From contig MU646831.1 in the NCBI GenBank assembly GCA_026770585.1, forward strand, positions 261,853-274,385: a stretch of 12,533 nt of DNA. The letters are read 5' to 3'. Shown piece by piece: positions 6,036 through 12,172 of this stretch. Numbering within the stretch: position 1 is the first letter of the stretch; each line of letters begins with the position of its first letter. The notes below the pieces were generated by a model. That model had not been told where the DNA came from. It saw only the letters and a program-made list of their open reading frames with translations, and searched no databases. The DNA comes from Baffinella frigidus. Lineage: Eukaryota > Cryptophyceae > Cryptomonadales > Baffinellaceae. A program made the translations under genes and the position numbers.

Positions 6036-6203
6036 CATAGCGGACTACAAAGGGATTTCGTAAATAACCCACACGTGAATGAATCCATAGACCCTACGGT
6101 AGGCAATCTGTAGGGACATATGCTGGTCCTACGGATATCCTTACCTATCCTAACCGATTTTGGTTAGGATTTGGCCGGAAAATACCTTCGCAAACCGCTG
6201 TGG
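6036..6203. mobile_element. Foldback element with CACAGCGG ends, copy 1
   Basis: The left end CATAGCGGACTACAAAGGGA and the complement of the right end CCACAGCGGTTTGCGAAGGT are imperfect inverted repeats. The interior has CCTACGGTAGGCAAT (6093-6107) and TCCTACGGATATCC. The element at 12173-12330 has the same ends and the same internal order, so the two are members of one family. This copy is more decayed. No target duplication identified. Confidence 0.7.
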
Positions 6204-6205
6204 TT

Positions 6206-6371
6206 TCATAGGCTAACGGCCTGAAAATGGGGTAGTTAGGCATACGGCATTGCCTAGGACCTCCTACCGTAGGCCGAGGGATCCTAGGACCAAAAGGTCT
6301 CGGCCTACGGTAAGAGGTCCTAGGCAATGCCGTAAGCCTAACTACCCCATTTTCAGGCCGTTACCTTATTA
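6206..6371. mobile_element. Foldback MITE-like element, 166 bp, TSD GGTT
   Basis: Arms of 73 bases (6206-6278 and 6299-6371) surround a 20-base loop. The inner 65 bases are almost perfect. The left end begins TCATAGGCTAACGG and the complement of the right end TAATAAGGTAACGG. GGTT lies at 6202-6205 and 6372-6375. Each arm holds half of a CCTACCGTAGGCC / GGCCTACGGTAAG core. Such long arms would fold as RNA or single-stranded DNA. Confidence 0.9.
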
Positions 6372-6397
6372 GGTTGGTGTGGGAGACCTCCCACAAT

Positions 6398-6452
6398 GCG
6401 GTGGAATGCATAATAATGAGGAAATAGTGTGGGTTGGTGGGGGGGGGGGCAG
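6398..6452 (+). repeat. Direct repeat pair, copy 1 (second at 6618-6672)
   Basis: GGAATGCATAATAATGAGGA, AATAGTGTGGGTTGGTGGGG and CAGGAGG here match GGAATACATAAGAACGAGGA, AATAGTGTTGGTTGTTGGGG and CCAGGAGG at 6622-6672. Between them lie a G-run at 6438-6448 and GAGGAGTACATACG twice (about 6473 and 6491). Confidence 0.75.
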
Positions 6453-6665
6453 GAGGTATTCATCACACTGAGGAGGAGTACATACGATCGGAGGAGTACA
6501 TACGGAAATAGAGTACGTCCAAGAGGGTGTCTCGGGTTAGTTTTAGGGCAACTTTGAATGAAGAATTCTGTATTTTGTCGACACATAGAACCCGGCCTCA
6601 GGATGTATACTTCACAGTTAGGAGGAATACATAAGAACGAGGAAATAGTGTTGGTTGTTGGGGGG

Positions 6666-6852
6666 CCAGGAGGAAGAAGAAAACGATTTTCTAGAAGGGT
6701 TGGATATAATCTGTAATACTAGAGACGCTTAATAGAAATTCCACACTATTCTAGAAGACGCGAGAATGGCATCTATAGCTTGTGAGTGGGGGGGACCAGG
6801 AGGAAGAAGAAAACGATGCCCAGTTTCGGCCACTTGCTCAGTACTGGCCTAT
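6666..6852 (+). repeat. Segmental duplication, copy 1
   Basis: CCAGGAGGAAGAAGAAAACG occurs at 6666 and again at 6796. Between them are TTCTAGAAGGGTTGGATATA, TTCTAGAAGACG and GGCATCTATAGC. The end is GATGCCCAGTTTCGGCCACT and TGCTCAGTAC. The whole order recurs at 6964-7184. No coding potential seen. Confidence 0.8.
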
Positions 6853-6963
6853 CCACGAAATCGTACTAGCAAAGAGATCCCGGCGCTAACTAAATCTAGC
6901 TAGGATTCTAATCAACCGGGACGAAACTCCTAGGCCAATTAGGCGATAAGTTTCGCCATCATA
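6853..6963. other. Spacer with the second copy of the 5906 block
   Basis: Contains ACTAGCAAAGAGATCC and CCAATTAGGCGATAAG, related to 5906-5990. No gene seen. Confidence 0.4.
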
Positions 6964-7184
6964 GAATATTCTAGAAGGGCTTCATACAATTAATAATATT
7001 AGAGCTGCCTAATAGACCTGCCTAATAGACATTATAAACTTTTCTAGAATACGATAGAACGCCATCTATGATTATACACTTTTCTAGAAGACGATATACC
7101 GTCATCTATGATTTGTGGATGGGGGGGGACCAGGAGGAAGAAGAAAGCGATGCCCAGTTTCGGCCACTTGCTCAGTACGGGCCT
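6964..7184 (+). repeat. Segmental duplication, copy 2
   Basis: TATTCTAGAAGGGCTTCATA, TTCTAGAAGACGATATACCG, CATCTATGATTTGTGGATGG, CCAGGAGGAAGAAGAAAGCG and GATGCCCAGTTTCGGCCACT parallel copy 1. Here the internal unit TTTTCTAGAA...CATCTATGATT is itself doubled and CTAATAGACCTGC is repeated. The copy ends directly against a heptamer tract. Confidence 0.8.
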
Positions 7185-7440
7185 GGTTTAGGGTTTAGGG
7201 TTTAGGGATGAGGTTTTCGGGTTGAGGGTTGAGGGTTGAGGGTTTATGGTTTAGGATTTGGGGTTTGGGGTTTGGGGTTTGGGGTTTAGGGTTTAGGGTG
7301 CAGGCCTGTCCACGAAGTCATCCATCATCGGGTCCATCCTCACCGCTCTTTTCCTCCTCCTAGACCTGCGGTTTCGGGGTAAGGGTTTGGGGTTTGGGGT
7401 TTGGGGTTTAGAACTGAGGGTTGATGGTTATGCGGGGCAC
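7183..7440 (+). repeat. Heptamer tracts with a non-repeat island
   Basis: TTTAGGG, TTGAGGG and TTTGGGG blocks at 7186-7300 and 7377-7410 are separated by an island at about 7301-7375 with TCCTCACCGCTCTTTTCCTC and CCTGCGGTTT. A similar phrase precedes the next tract, CTTCCTCTCTCGCCCTGCGG at 7711-7730. So heptamer tracts here tend to start after the same pyrimidine-rich CCTGCGGTTT sequence. Confidence 0.8.
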
Positions 7441-7449
7441 CTAAGAACC

Positions 7450-7480
7450 ATGAGTAGTTTGACCCTTCAGGCGTTAGAGG
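7450..7480 (+). repeat. Short dispersed repeat shared with 9488-9515
   Basis: AGTTTGACCCTTCAGGCGTT here and AGTTTGACCCTTCAGGAGTT near 9488. The second is preceded by GGAGTTAGGAGC, which also occurs at 7934-7960. These words mark the edges of the large inverted-repeat region. Confidence 0.65.
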
Positions 7481-7585
7481 TATCCCTTAAGTGCCCAGCC
7501 GGTCAAATCTGACCGCCAAGAGGTCCTAGGCAGGTCCTAGGGCCCTACCGTAGGGCGTATGCGCCTACTGGGCACTCAAGGGATA
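7481..7585. mobile_element. Foldback element with CCTACCGTAGG core
   Basis: Arms TATCCCTTAAGTGCCCAG (7481-7498) and its complement (7568-7585) have one mismatch. The interior has the hairpin CGGTCAAATCTGACCG (about 7499-7514), two AGGTCCTAGG words and GCCCTACCGTAGGGC. No clear target duplication. Confidence 0.7.
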
Positions 7586-7727
7586 ATGGTTTTGCCACGG
7601 CGGGGTGAGGTAGGGGTGATTGATGCTCACGACTGGCATGCCAAGAAAAATCATTGATATGATCATGAATCTTTGACAGAATAATCATTGATAGTCCAAT
7701 CCCCGCGCTCCTTCCTCTCTCGCCCTG
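7586..7727. other. Short unique intergenic stretch
   Basis: AATCATTGATA occurs twice (about 7649 and 7682), with TATGATCATGA, close to a self-complement, between. Nothing else recognised. Confidence 0.4.
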
Positions 7728-7890
7728 CGGTTTGGGGTTTAGGGTTTGGGGTTTAGGGCTTGGGGTTTAGGGTTTGGGGTTTAGGGTTTGAGGTTTATGG
7801 TTAATGGTTAATGGTTTATGGTTTATGGTTTATGATCTAGGGTTTATGATTTATGATTTATGATTTATGATTTATGATTTAGGGTTTAGG
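7728..7890 (+). repeat. Heptamer tract drifting from TTTAGGG/TTTGGGG to TTTATGG to TTTATGA
   Basis: Alternating TTTGGGG and TTTAGGG in the first half, then TTAATGG and TTTATGG, then at least five TTTATGA units (about 7849-7880). The period stays at seven while the sequence moves two substitutions away. Confidence 0.9.
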
Positions 7891-8013
7891 GTTAAGTGTC
7901 CAGTGTTTCGTGTTGAGATAGGTGGGACACGTCGGGAGTTAGGAGCCGGAGTTAGGAGCAGTCGAGTATGATAACCATTCTGCGATCTCAAAATCGCTCT
8001 TCTCCGGCAGATC

Positions 8014-8172
8014 TCATCCGGGAGAGTATTCATAATGAATACGATTTCGGGGATCTCCGATCCGATTCCGGTGTATCTTAAGTCTCTAAATGAAGTCTAG
8101 ATAGACGACTGTCTTATTTCTACCCTCAAGATACACCAAAATCGTATTCATTATGAATACTAGGCGGGATTA
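8014..8172. mobile_element. Foldback insertion 1, 159 bp, TSD GATC/GACC
   Basis: Arms begin TCATCCGGGAGAGTATTC on the left and, complementing the right, TAATCCCGCCTAGTATTC. Both continue ATAATGAATACGATTT, and TTCATAATGAA is itself palindromic. GATC (8010-8013) precedes and GACC (8173-8176) follows. The uninterrupted right arm has AGATCCCCGGGC at this point, so one 4-bp target is duplicated with one later change. The inner part also pairs GGTGTATCTTAAG with CTCAAGATACACC. Confidence 0.88.
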
Positions 8173-8205
8173 GACCCCCGGGCGGGCCTCGCCACGTCGC
8201 CCCGG

Positions 8206-8345
8206 ACTACTTTAGACGTGACCGGGAGCAATCATAAGTTGACACCCTTGCAGAATAGCCCGAAAACGGGCTGTTCTTCCAAAAGTTGACCTACCGGCAC
8301 GGAAGAGTTGACTTTCGCGATTGACCACCCTCAGGTCTAGCGTAG
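8206..8345. mobile_element. Foldback insertion 2, CTAC ends
   Basis: The left CTACTTTAGACGTGACC and the complement of the right end CTACGCTAGACCTGAGG, then CAATC and AGTTGAC/AGTCAAC, form arms of about 38 bases. A central hairpin GAATAGCCCGAAAACGGGCT lies near 8254. The right arm has CAATCCTG in place of the element, so about eight bases were lost on insertion or the site has decayed. The left-end word also occurs at 3694. Confidence 0.75.
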
Positions 8346-8367
8346 GCGCGGTGCTCGGCGCGGCTGT

Positions 8368-8517
8368 CCACTCCAGGCTCTTGCGTGGGGTATTCGTTCC
8401 TCGTTCTTGGAGCCGTTTCCTCGTTCTTGGAGCCGTTTTTTATGTTAAAAATTGACTTTTGAGAAAATTTTCCCATAAAAAATGACTTTTGAATACCCCC
8501 CTTCCAGCCCTGCGTGG
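8368..8517. mobile_element. Insertion 3 with CCAC...GTGG ends
   Basis: Present between CGGCTGT and TGGGCGTC, which are adjacent in the right arm. The ends are weak inverted repeats (CCACTCC, GCGTGG; GGGGTATTC against GAATACCCCC). The interior has an exact 20-bp tandem pair starting TTCCTCGTTCTTGGAGCC (8397-8436), and TTTTTTATG against CATAAAAAA flanking two near-copies of AATTGACTTTTGA. There is no coding capacity, and the ends differ from the 4-bp TSD group. Confidence 0.7.
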
Positions 8518-8546
8518 TGGGCGTCAGGCGGACGCTGCACACAATC

Positions 8547-8697
8547 TTATCTCAGAAAACGAGTTCTACAACTCGGTTTCTTCAGTCAATTTCCCTACAA
8601 ATTCGTCAACTTATTCTGTACTCTCCGCATAAGTTGACAAATTTGTAGAGGAATTGGCTTACGAAAACGAGTTTTAGAACTCGTTTTTTTGAGATAA
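8547..8697. mobile_element. Foldback insertion 4, 151 bp, TSD AATC
   Basis: The ends TTATCTCAGAAAACGAGTTC and, from the complement of the right, TTATCTCAAAAAAACGAGTT continue through ACAAATT(C/T)GTCAACTTAT. AATC lies at 8543-8546 and 8698-8701. The right arm reads CACACAAGCGCTCTTGGG here, a single target with one difference (AAGC). Confidence 0.9.
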
Positions 8698-9152
8698 AAT
8701 CGCTCTTGGGTCACACCCAGTCACCCAGAACTTCTCGATGCCGCTCTGACGAGGGCCTCGTGGTTTACAGGACCTCGGACGCTGCCTCTGATTTCGGCTT
8801 AAAACTGGTTGTGAACAAAGTAAAAGTCAATTCCTCACCAAAAAATCGTCCAAAGTTGTGGGAATTGGAGCCTTGCATGTCCCTGGCAGGGATATCCTAG
8901 AATCGAAAGACAGGCTCGGGAGAAATTTGATCGAGATAGATGACGAAGCACGAACAGGTTATTTATCCCGAAAACGGCTCCAACGACACTGGATTTTGAG
9001 CCAGTTTTGTAAAGCGACTGGCACGTCCCCCCCAGAACCTGCAAATCTTGGCTGGGTTCGAGCTGGGGTACAAGAGCGTTCTCTCGCAAAGCTGTCCAAG
9101 CCAGCACCTGACTGTCCACAGAAGGTGCGGCGGTCTCTCACGCTTGGGTAGC

Positions 9153-9221
9153 GTGCCTCGCACACCGCTTTTAGGGTTCAGGGTTCATGGTCCTTGTTCT
9201 AAGATCGCTGTGCCTCGCACA
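9153..9221 (+). repeat. 57-bp telomere-like insertion between 12-bp direct repeats
   Basis: GTGCCTCGCACA occurs at 9153-9164 and 9210-9221, while the other arm has one copy (GTGTCTCGCACA). The extra 57 bases include TTTTAGGGTTCAGGGTTC, i.e. about two heptamers. The 12-bp duplication could be a target duplication or the footprint of a templated repair event. Confidence 0.75.
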
Positions 9222-9257
9222 GAGCGCTCGGAGTATCTAGCGCGCCCGCATTTGTAT

Positions 9258-9463
9258 TGAGGGTTTAGGGTTTAGAATGGTTTAGGGTTTAGGATGTAGG
9301 GTTTGAGGTTTAGGGTTCAGGGTGTAGGGTTTAGGGTTCAGGGTGTAGGGATTAGGGTTCAGGATGTAGGGTTTAGGGTTTAGGGTTTAGGGATTAGGGT
9401 TTAGGGTCTGGGTTGAGGGTTTCAGTTTTAGGGTTTAGGGTTTAGGGTTTAGGGTTTAGTTTA
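9258..9463 (+). repeat. Heptamer tract inside the inverted-repeat spacer
   Basis: TTTAGGG with TTCAGGG, TGTAGGG and ATTAGGG units at period seven, G-rich strand on +. It starts right after the left arm ends at 9257. The right arm has no heptamers at the equivalent edge. Confidence 0.9.
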
Positions 9464-9491
9464 GGCGGAGCACGTCGGAGTTAGGAGCAGT

Positions 9492-10079
9492 TTGACCCTT
9501 CAGGAGTTAAAGGGACAACTAGAGAGAAAGCGGCGACTACGAGGGCGATGGGCGCCGTTTAGTTTGGGGGGAAGAGCCGTACACGGAGGGTGGGTGGGTG
9601 GGGGTTATGATTGCCCAGCGCCGTTTAGTGCCGTTGATGGAGGCGGAAGCATCGTTCAGAAGGGGGAGTATCTCATCACCACCGCGGAACGCTCATGCTC
9701 AGGGCAGGGGGATGCGTCACCCATCCGCGTGTTCGACCGTGCAAGAGAGAGATCCCTTCCCTGGGTCGTGCTAGGTGATAACGCAACAGCGGTTCAGGTG
9801 AGCAGCCGTCTGTGTTGGAGCAAATCGTCTTTGTCGAGTCCCTCGATCTGTACCACAGCTCGCCGGAATAATTCAAGCTGCAATGCATATCAAGACCTCA
9901 AAAGAGATCGTTTGCTCCCACTCAGCAGGCTGGGTCGGGACAGGGAGAGTGAGGTCCTTCTAGAACACATCCGCAAACCGTGGAATATCTCTTCCCCCAG
10001 CACACAGCCTGCTCGGACTAGGCATCGCCCTGGTGCAAGGTTGCCAGGTCCAGACAACCTTCGCACGAAGGTTGTCTGA
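9492..10079 (+). CDS. Unrecognised open frame, 195 codons, doubtful
   Basis: This is the longest frame in the spacer, not explained by tandem repeats or by another gene. Part of it (EYLITTAERS, VFDRARERSLPWVVLGDN) looks protein-like and is followed by CAGGTGAGC, a good eukaryotic splice donor, near 9796. The later part is rich in S, R and P and runs through a palindrome, which argues against coding. Family not recognised. It could be one exon ending near 9795, or nothing. Confidence 0.15.
   Translation: MTLQELKGQLERKRRLRGRWAPFSLGGRAVHGGWVGGGYDCPAPFSAVDGGGSIVQKGEYLITTAERSCSGQGDASPIRVFDRARERSLPWVVLGDNATAVQVSSRLCWSKSSLSSPSICTTARRNNSSCNAYQDLKRDRLLPLSRLGRDRESEVLLEHIRKPWNISSPSTQPARTRHRPGARLPGPDNLRTKVV
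10051..10078. repeat. Perfect 28-base hairpin, 2-base loop
   Basis: CAGACAACCTTCG, loop CA, CGAAGGTTGTCTG. It is preceded by GCAAGGTTGCCAGGTC, which adds a third GGTTG word. There is no U-run after it. It stands alone in the spacer and is not the axis of the large inverted repeat. Confidence 0.9.
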
Positions 10080-10198
10080 ACCGCACGACCCCACCCCGGC
10101 CTGAAGCACAACCTCCCCAGCGAAGCGGTCAAGTTGACGGGACAGAAACGTTGCCTTGCCTGCTGTCCCAAGGACACACAGGTCCCGGGAGCAGGAAA

Positions 10199-10820
10199 TA
10201 CAATGTGGCCGCGCTAGATGTTCCGAGCGCGCTGTGCGAGACACGCTACCCAAGGGCGAGAGACCGCCGCACCTTCTTTGGACAGCCAGACGTTGGCTTG
10301 GACAGCTTTGCGAGAGAACGCTCTTGTACCCCAGCTCGAACCCAGCCAAGTGCAGGTTTGGGGGGGACGTGCCACTCGCTTTACAAAACTGGCTCAAAAT
10401 CCAGTGTCGTTGGAGCCGTTTTCGGGATAAATAACCTGTTCGTGCTTCGTCATCTATCTTCATCAAATTTCACCCGAGCCTGTCTTTCGATTCTAGGATA
10501 TCCCTGCCAGGGACATGCAAGGCTCCAATTCCCACAACTTTGGACGATTTTCTGGTGAGGAATTGACTTTCACCTTGTTCACAACCAGTTTTAAGCCGAA
10601 ATCAAAGGCAGCGTCCGAGGTCCTGTAACCACGAGGCCCCTCGTCAGAGCGGCATCGAGAAGTTCTGGGTGTCTGTTTGTGACCCAAGAGCGCTTGTGTG
10701 CTGCGTCCGCCTGACGCCCAACAGCCGCGCCGAGCACCGCGCCCAGGATTGCCGGGGCGACGCTGCGAGGCCCGCCCGGGGATCTGACGGAGAAGAGCGA
10801 TTTTGAGATCGCAGAAGGGT
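10199..10820 (+). repeat. Right arm of the large inverted repeat, uninterrupted
   Basis: Inverse counterpart of 7973-9257, with none of that arm's insertions. It ends about 165 bases before the V-ATPase start codon, so the outer edge of the repeat lies in the promoter-proximal flank of that gene. Because it lacks target duplications and element scars, this arm looks like the ancestral arrangement. Confidence 0.9.
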
Positions 10821-10985
10821 CCGCGGGTCGAGGGAGCCGAGTTCACGGATTTGCGTGCTCGCCGCAAGTCGCGCTTGATCGCCGAGCGTGACGCAACCCC
10901 GGGCTCCTCTTGGCTCGCGCACCAGACTCTTCGAGTCTACCGGTCGCACTCCCAAACCACCTTGCTCTCCAAGCCGTGCGGCACC
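10821..10985 (+). promoter_or_regulatory. 5' flank or leader of the V-ATPase gene
   Basis: GC-rich sequence with no ATG before 10986 in any frame that I can see and no obvious TATA box. The reading frame is open upstream but contains no in-frame ATG, so the first start available is the conserved one. The start context is GCACCATGT, with A at -3. Confidence 0.5.
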
Positions 10986-11288
10986 ATGTCGCAGTTCCGC
11001 AGCGAGGACATGAGCCTCGTGCAGTTCTTCATCCAGAGCGACGCGGCGCACGACACCCTTCATGAGCTCGGCCACGTCGGCGCTATCCAGTTCAAGGACC
11101 TCAACGTGGAGAAGTCGGCGTTCCAGCGCATTTTCGTGCAGGACGTGCGCAAGTGCGACGACATGCTCCGCATCGTCCGCTACCTCCAGGGGATGCTCGA
11201 GCGCGACAAGCTCACGTCGCACCTCGACCCGCCACCGCCCGCCATGACGCTCAACAACTTGCACGATAAGCTTCTGGAGCTCGAGAAG
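10986..11288 (+). CDS. V-type H+-ATPase subunit a (V0, ~100 kDa), first coding exon
   Basis: It encodes 101 residues of the N-terminal cytosolic domain of V-ATPase subunit a. That membrane protein carries the proton half-channels of V0 and links V0 to the peripheral stalks. Diagnostic words are FRSEDMSLVQFFIQSDAAHD at residues 4-23, HELGHVGAIQFKDLN at about 27-41, AFQRIFVQDVRKCDDMLRIV at about 45-64, and LHDKLLELEK at the end. All follow the family's usual order, and the family starts at this Met. GAGAAG is followed by GTCCCC, so a phase-0 donor at 11289 is likely. The frame only continues to a stop at 11318, inside the intron. Full family length is about 800-900 residues, so roughly 12% is here. 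Third positions are strongly C/G. Confidence 0.92.
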
Positions 11289-11584
11289 GTCCCCATAGCT
11301 CTTCCTCGCTCGGGTTGACTGGTCAGTCAGTCAGTCGGACTGTTCTCAATTTGAAAGAATTGGGTGCGAGGTTCAAATCCGCCAACTTTGGGGAGGAACA
11401 GAGACAGGGCGCACCCCACATAAACGGAGACAGCGCTGGAAGGTCTGCTCGCTCGATCCTGGAGAAAGCCAGCTCGAAAGATCCCAGGGTCGTTAGAGAC
11501 ACCCAGCATTTCTATCTCCCTTCTCTCACCTACCCCAGAGCACGCCCCCCCCCGCTCCATAAACGGCGTGTCCCCTCCATGCAA

Positions 11585-11751
11585 TCATGCAAAAAGCCAA
11601 CGCCAGCGAGGTACTTAGAGCCTACGGATTGCCTACGGTAGGAGTCCCCCTCCCTACGACTTTTAAAGACCTTTTTGTTTTCAACGTCGTAGGAGGAGGG
11701 GGGGTTCCTACCGTAGGCTGAGGGGTCCACTGGCGTTAGCTTTTCGCATTA
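11585..11751. mobile_element. Foldback element, 167 bp, TCAT/TAAT ends
   Basis: The left end TCATGCAAAAAGCCAACGCC and the complement of the right end TAATGCGAAAAGCTAACGCC are inverted. They continue to CCTACGGTAGGA / CCTACGGTAGGA and TCC(C/T)CCTACGAC, with a few gaps. The ends resemble the 4-bp TSD group, but the flanks (GCAA, GATA) agree at only two of four bases, so a duplication is not shown. The core matches the other CCTACGGTAGG elements. Confidence 0.75.
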
Positions 11752-11808
11752 GATATGAGGGTGTACGTCCACACACGGAGGCGATACACCCACACACGGG
11801 GGTTCTCC

Positions 11809-11944
11809 CACCAACCCTCACAGTCTGGGCAAATCGGGGGAAATGGCTCCAAAAATCCCCTTGAAGGCCGTCGAATTCCGACGGCCTCCAAGGAGATTTG
11901 GTGTTTTTGACTTTTTCGATTTGCCCAAGTTGTGAGGGTTGGTG
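11809..11944. mobile_element. Foldback element, 136 bp, CACCAACCC ends
   Basis: Arms of 28 bases beginning CACCAACCCTCACA have three mismatches and run to GGGCAAATCG. A central palindrome AGGCCGTCG-AATTC-CGACGGCCT lies near 11866-11888. Between arm and centre, TCCCCTTGAAGG and CCTCCAAGGAGA also pair roughly. The end word CACCAACCCTCACAG recurs alone at 12016-12030, so it may derive from host sequence or a solo end. Confidence 0.85.
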
Positions 11945-12172
11945 ACCGCAGGAGTTGAAACGGGACTACGCCGTCCCCCCCTCCATGAGCACTCCCCCCC
12001 TCCCCCCCTCAACAGCCACCAACCCTCACAGCCAGACCACATTGCAATCTCTACGCCCTTCCCCCAACACGCTCTGACCCGTGTCCTCTGCATGAGCGAT
12101 ACTCCCCCCTTCCTCAACGGCGCTTTCCCCTTCCCCCTTCCGTAAACCTCCCCACCCCCCCGAGGTCGTACT

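Larger units (their letters stand above)
7973..9257 (-). repeat. Left arm of a large inverted repeat, interrupted by insertions
   Basis: Read against the complement of 10199-10820, the order matches throughout: TTCTGCGATCTCAAAATCGC, CCCCGGGCGGGCCTCGC, GCGCGGTGCTCGGCGCGGCT, TGGGCGTCAGGCGGACGC, CGCTCTTGGGTCACA and then about 450 uninterrupted bases (8702-9152), roughly 94-95% identical by eye. Extra segments in this arm lie at 8014-8172, 8206-8345, 8368-8517, 8547-8697 and 9165-9221. No recognised protein lies in the arm. Its open frames are not conserved in frame between the arms. Confidence 0.9.
9464..10198. other. GC-rich spacer between the inverted arms
   Basis: Unique sequence with no copy elsewhere in the window apart from its first ~40 bases (GGAGTTAGGAGC, TTTGACCCTTCAGG). 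GCGCCGTTTAGT occurs twice (about 9552 and 9620), with a GGGT run at 9589-9604. It contains the unrecognised open frame and the 28-base palindrome listed separately. Confidence 0.5.

Noticed and set aside
8547-8697. Bacterial-type terminator (hairpin then T-run near 8684)
   Set aside because: The stem is part of a 151-bp foldback with target duplication, and the context is eukaryotic.
8858-9151. Frame in the left arm (IDDEARTGYLSRKRLQRHW) and its partner at 9960-10466
   Set aside because: The two arms differ by small indels that put the rest of the peptide in different frames, and the second continues into unrelated spacer. Shared nucleotides explain the shared peptide.
10803-10985. N-terminal extension of subunit a by 61 residues
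   Set aside because: The extension has no ATG (it would need TTG), does not resemble the family, and overlaps the inverted-repeat edge. ATG at 10986 matches the usual family start.
10644-11264. 206-codon - strand frame over the V-ATPase exon
   Set aside because: Shadow of the GC-rich exon. The + strand has clear family residues, and the - strand has none.
11364-11384. GGTTCAAATCC, like a tRNA T-loop
   Set aside because: The T stem has two mispairs in five, and no D arm, anticodon arm or acceptor partner can be drawn upstream.
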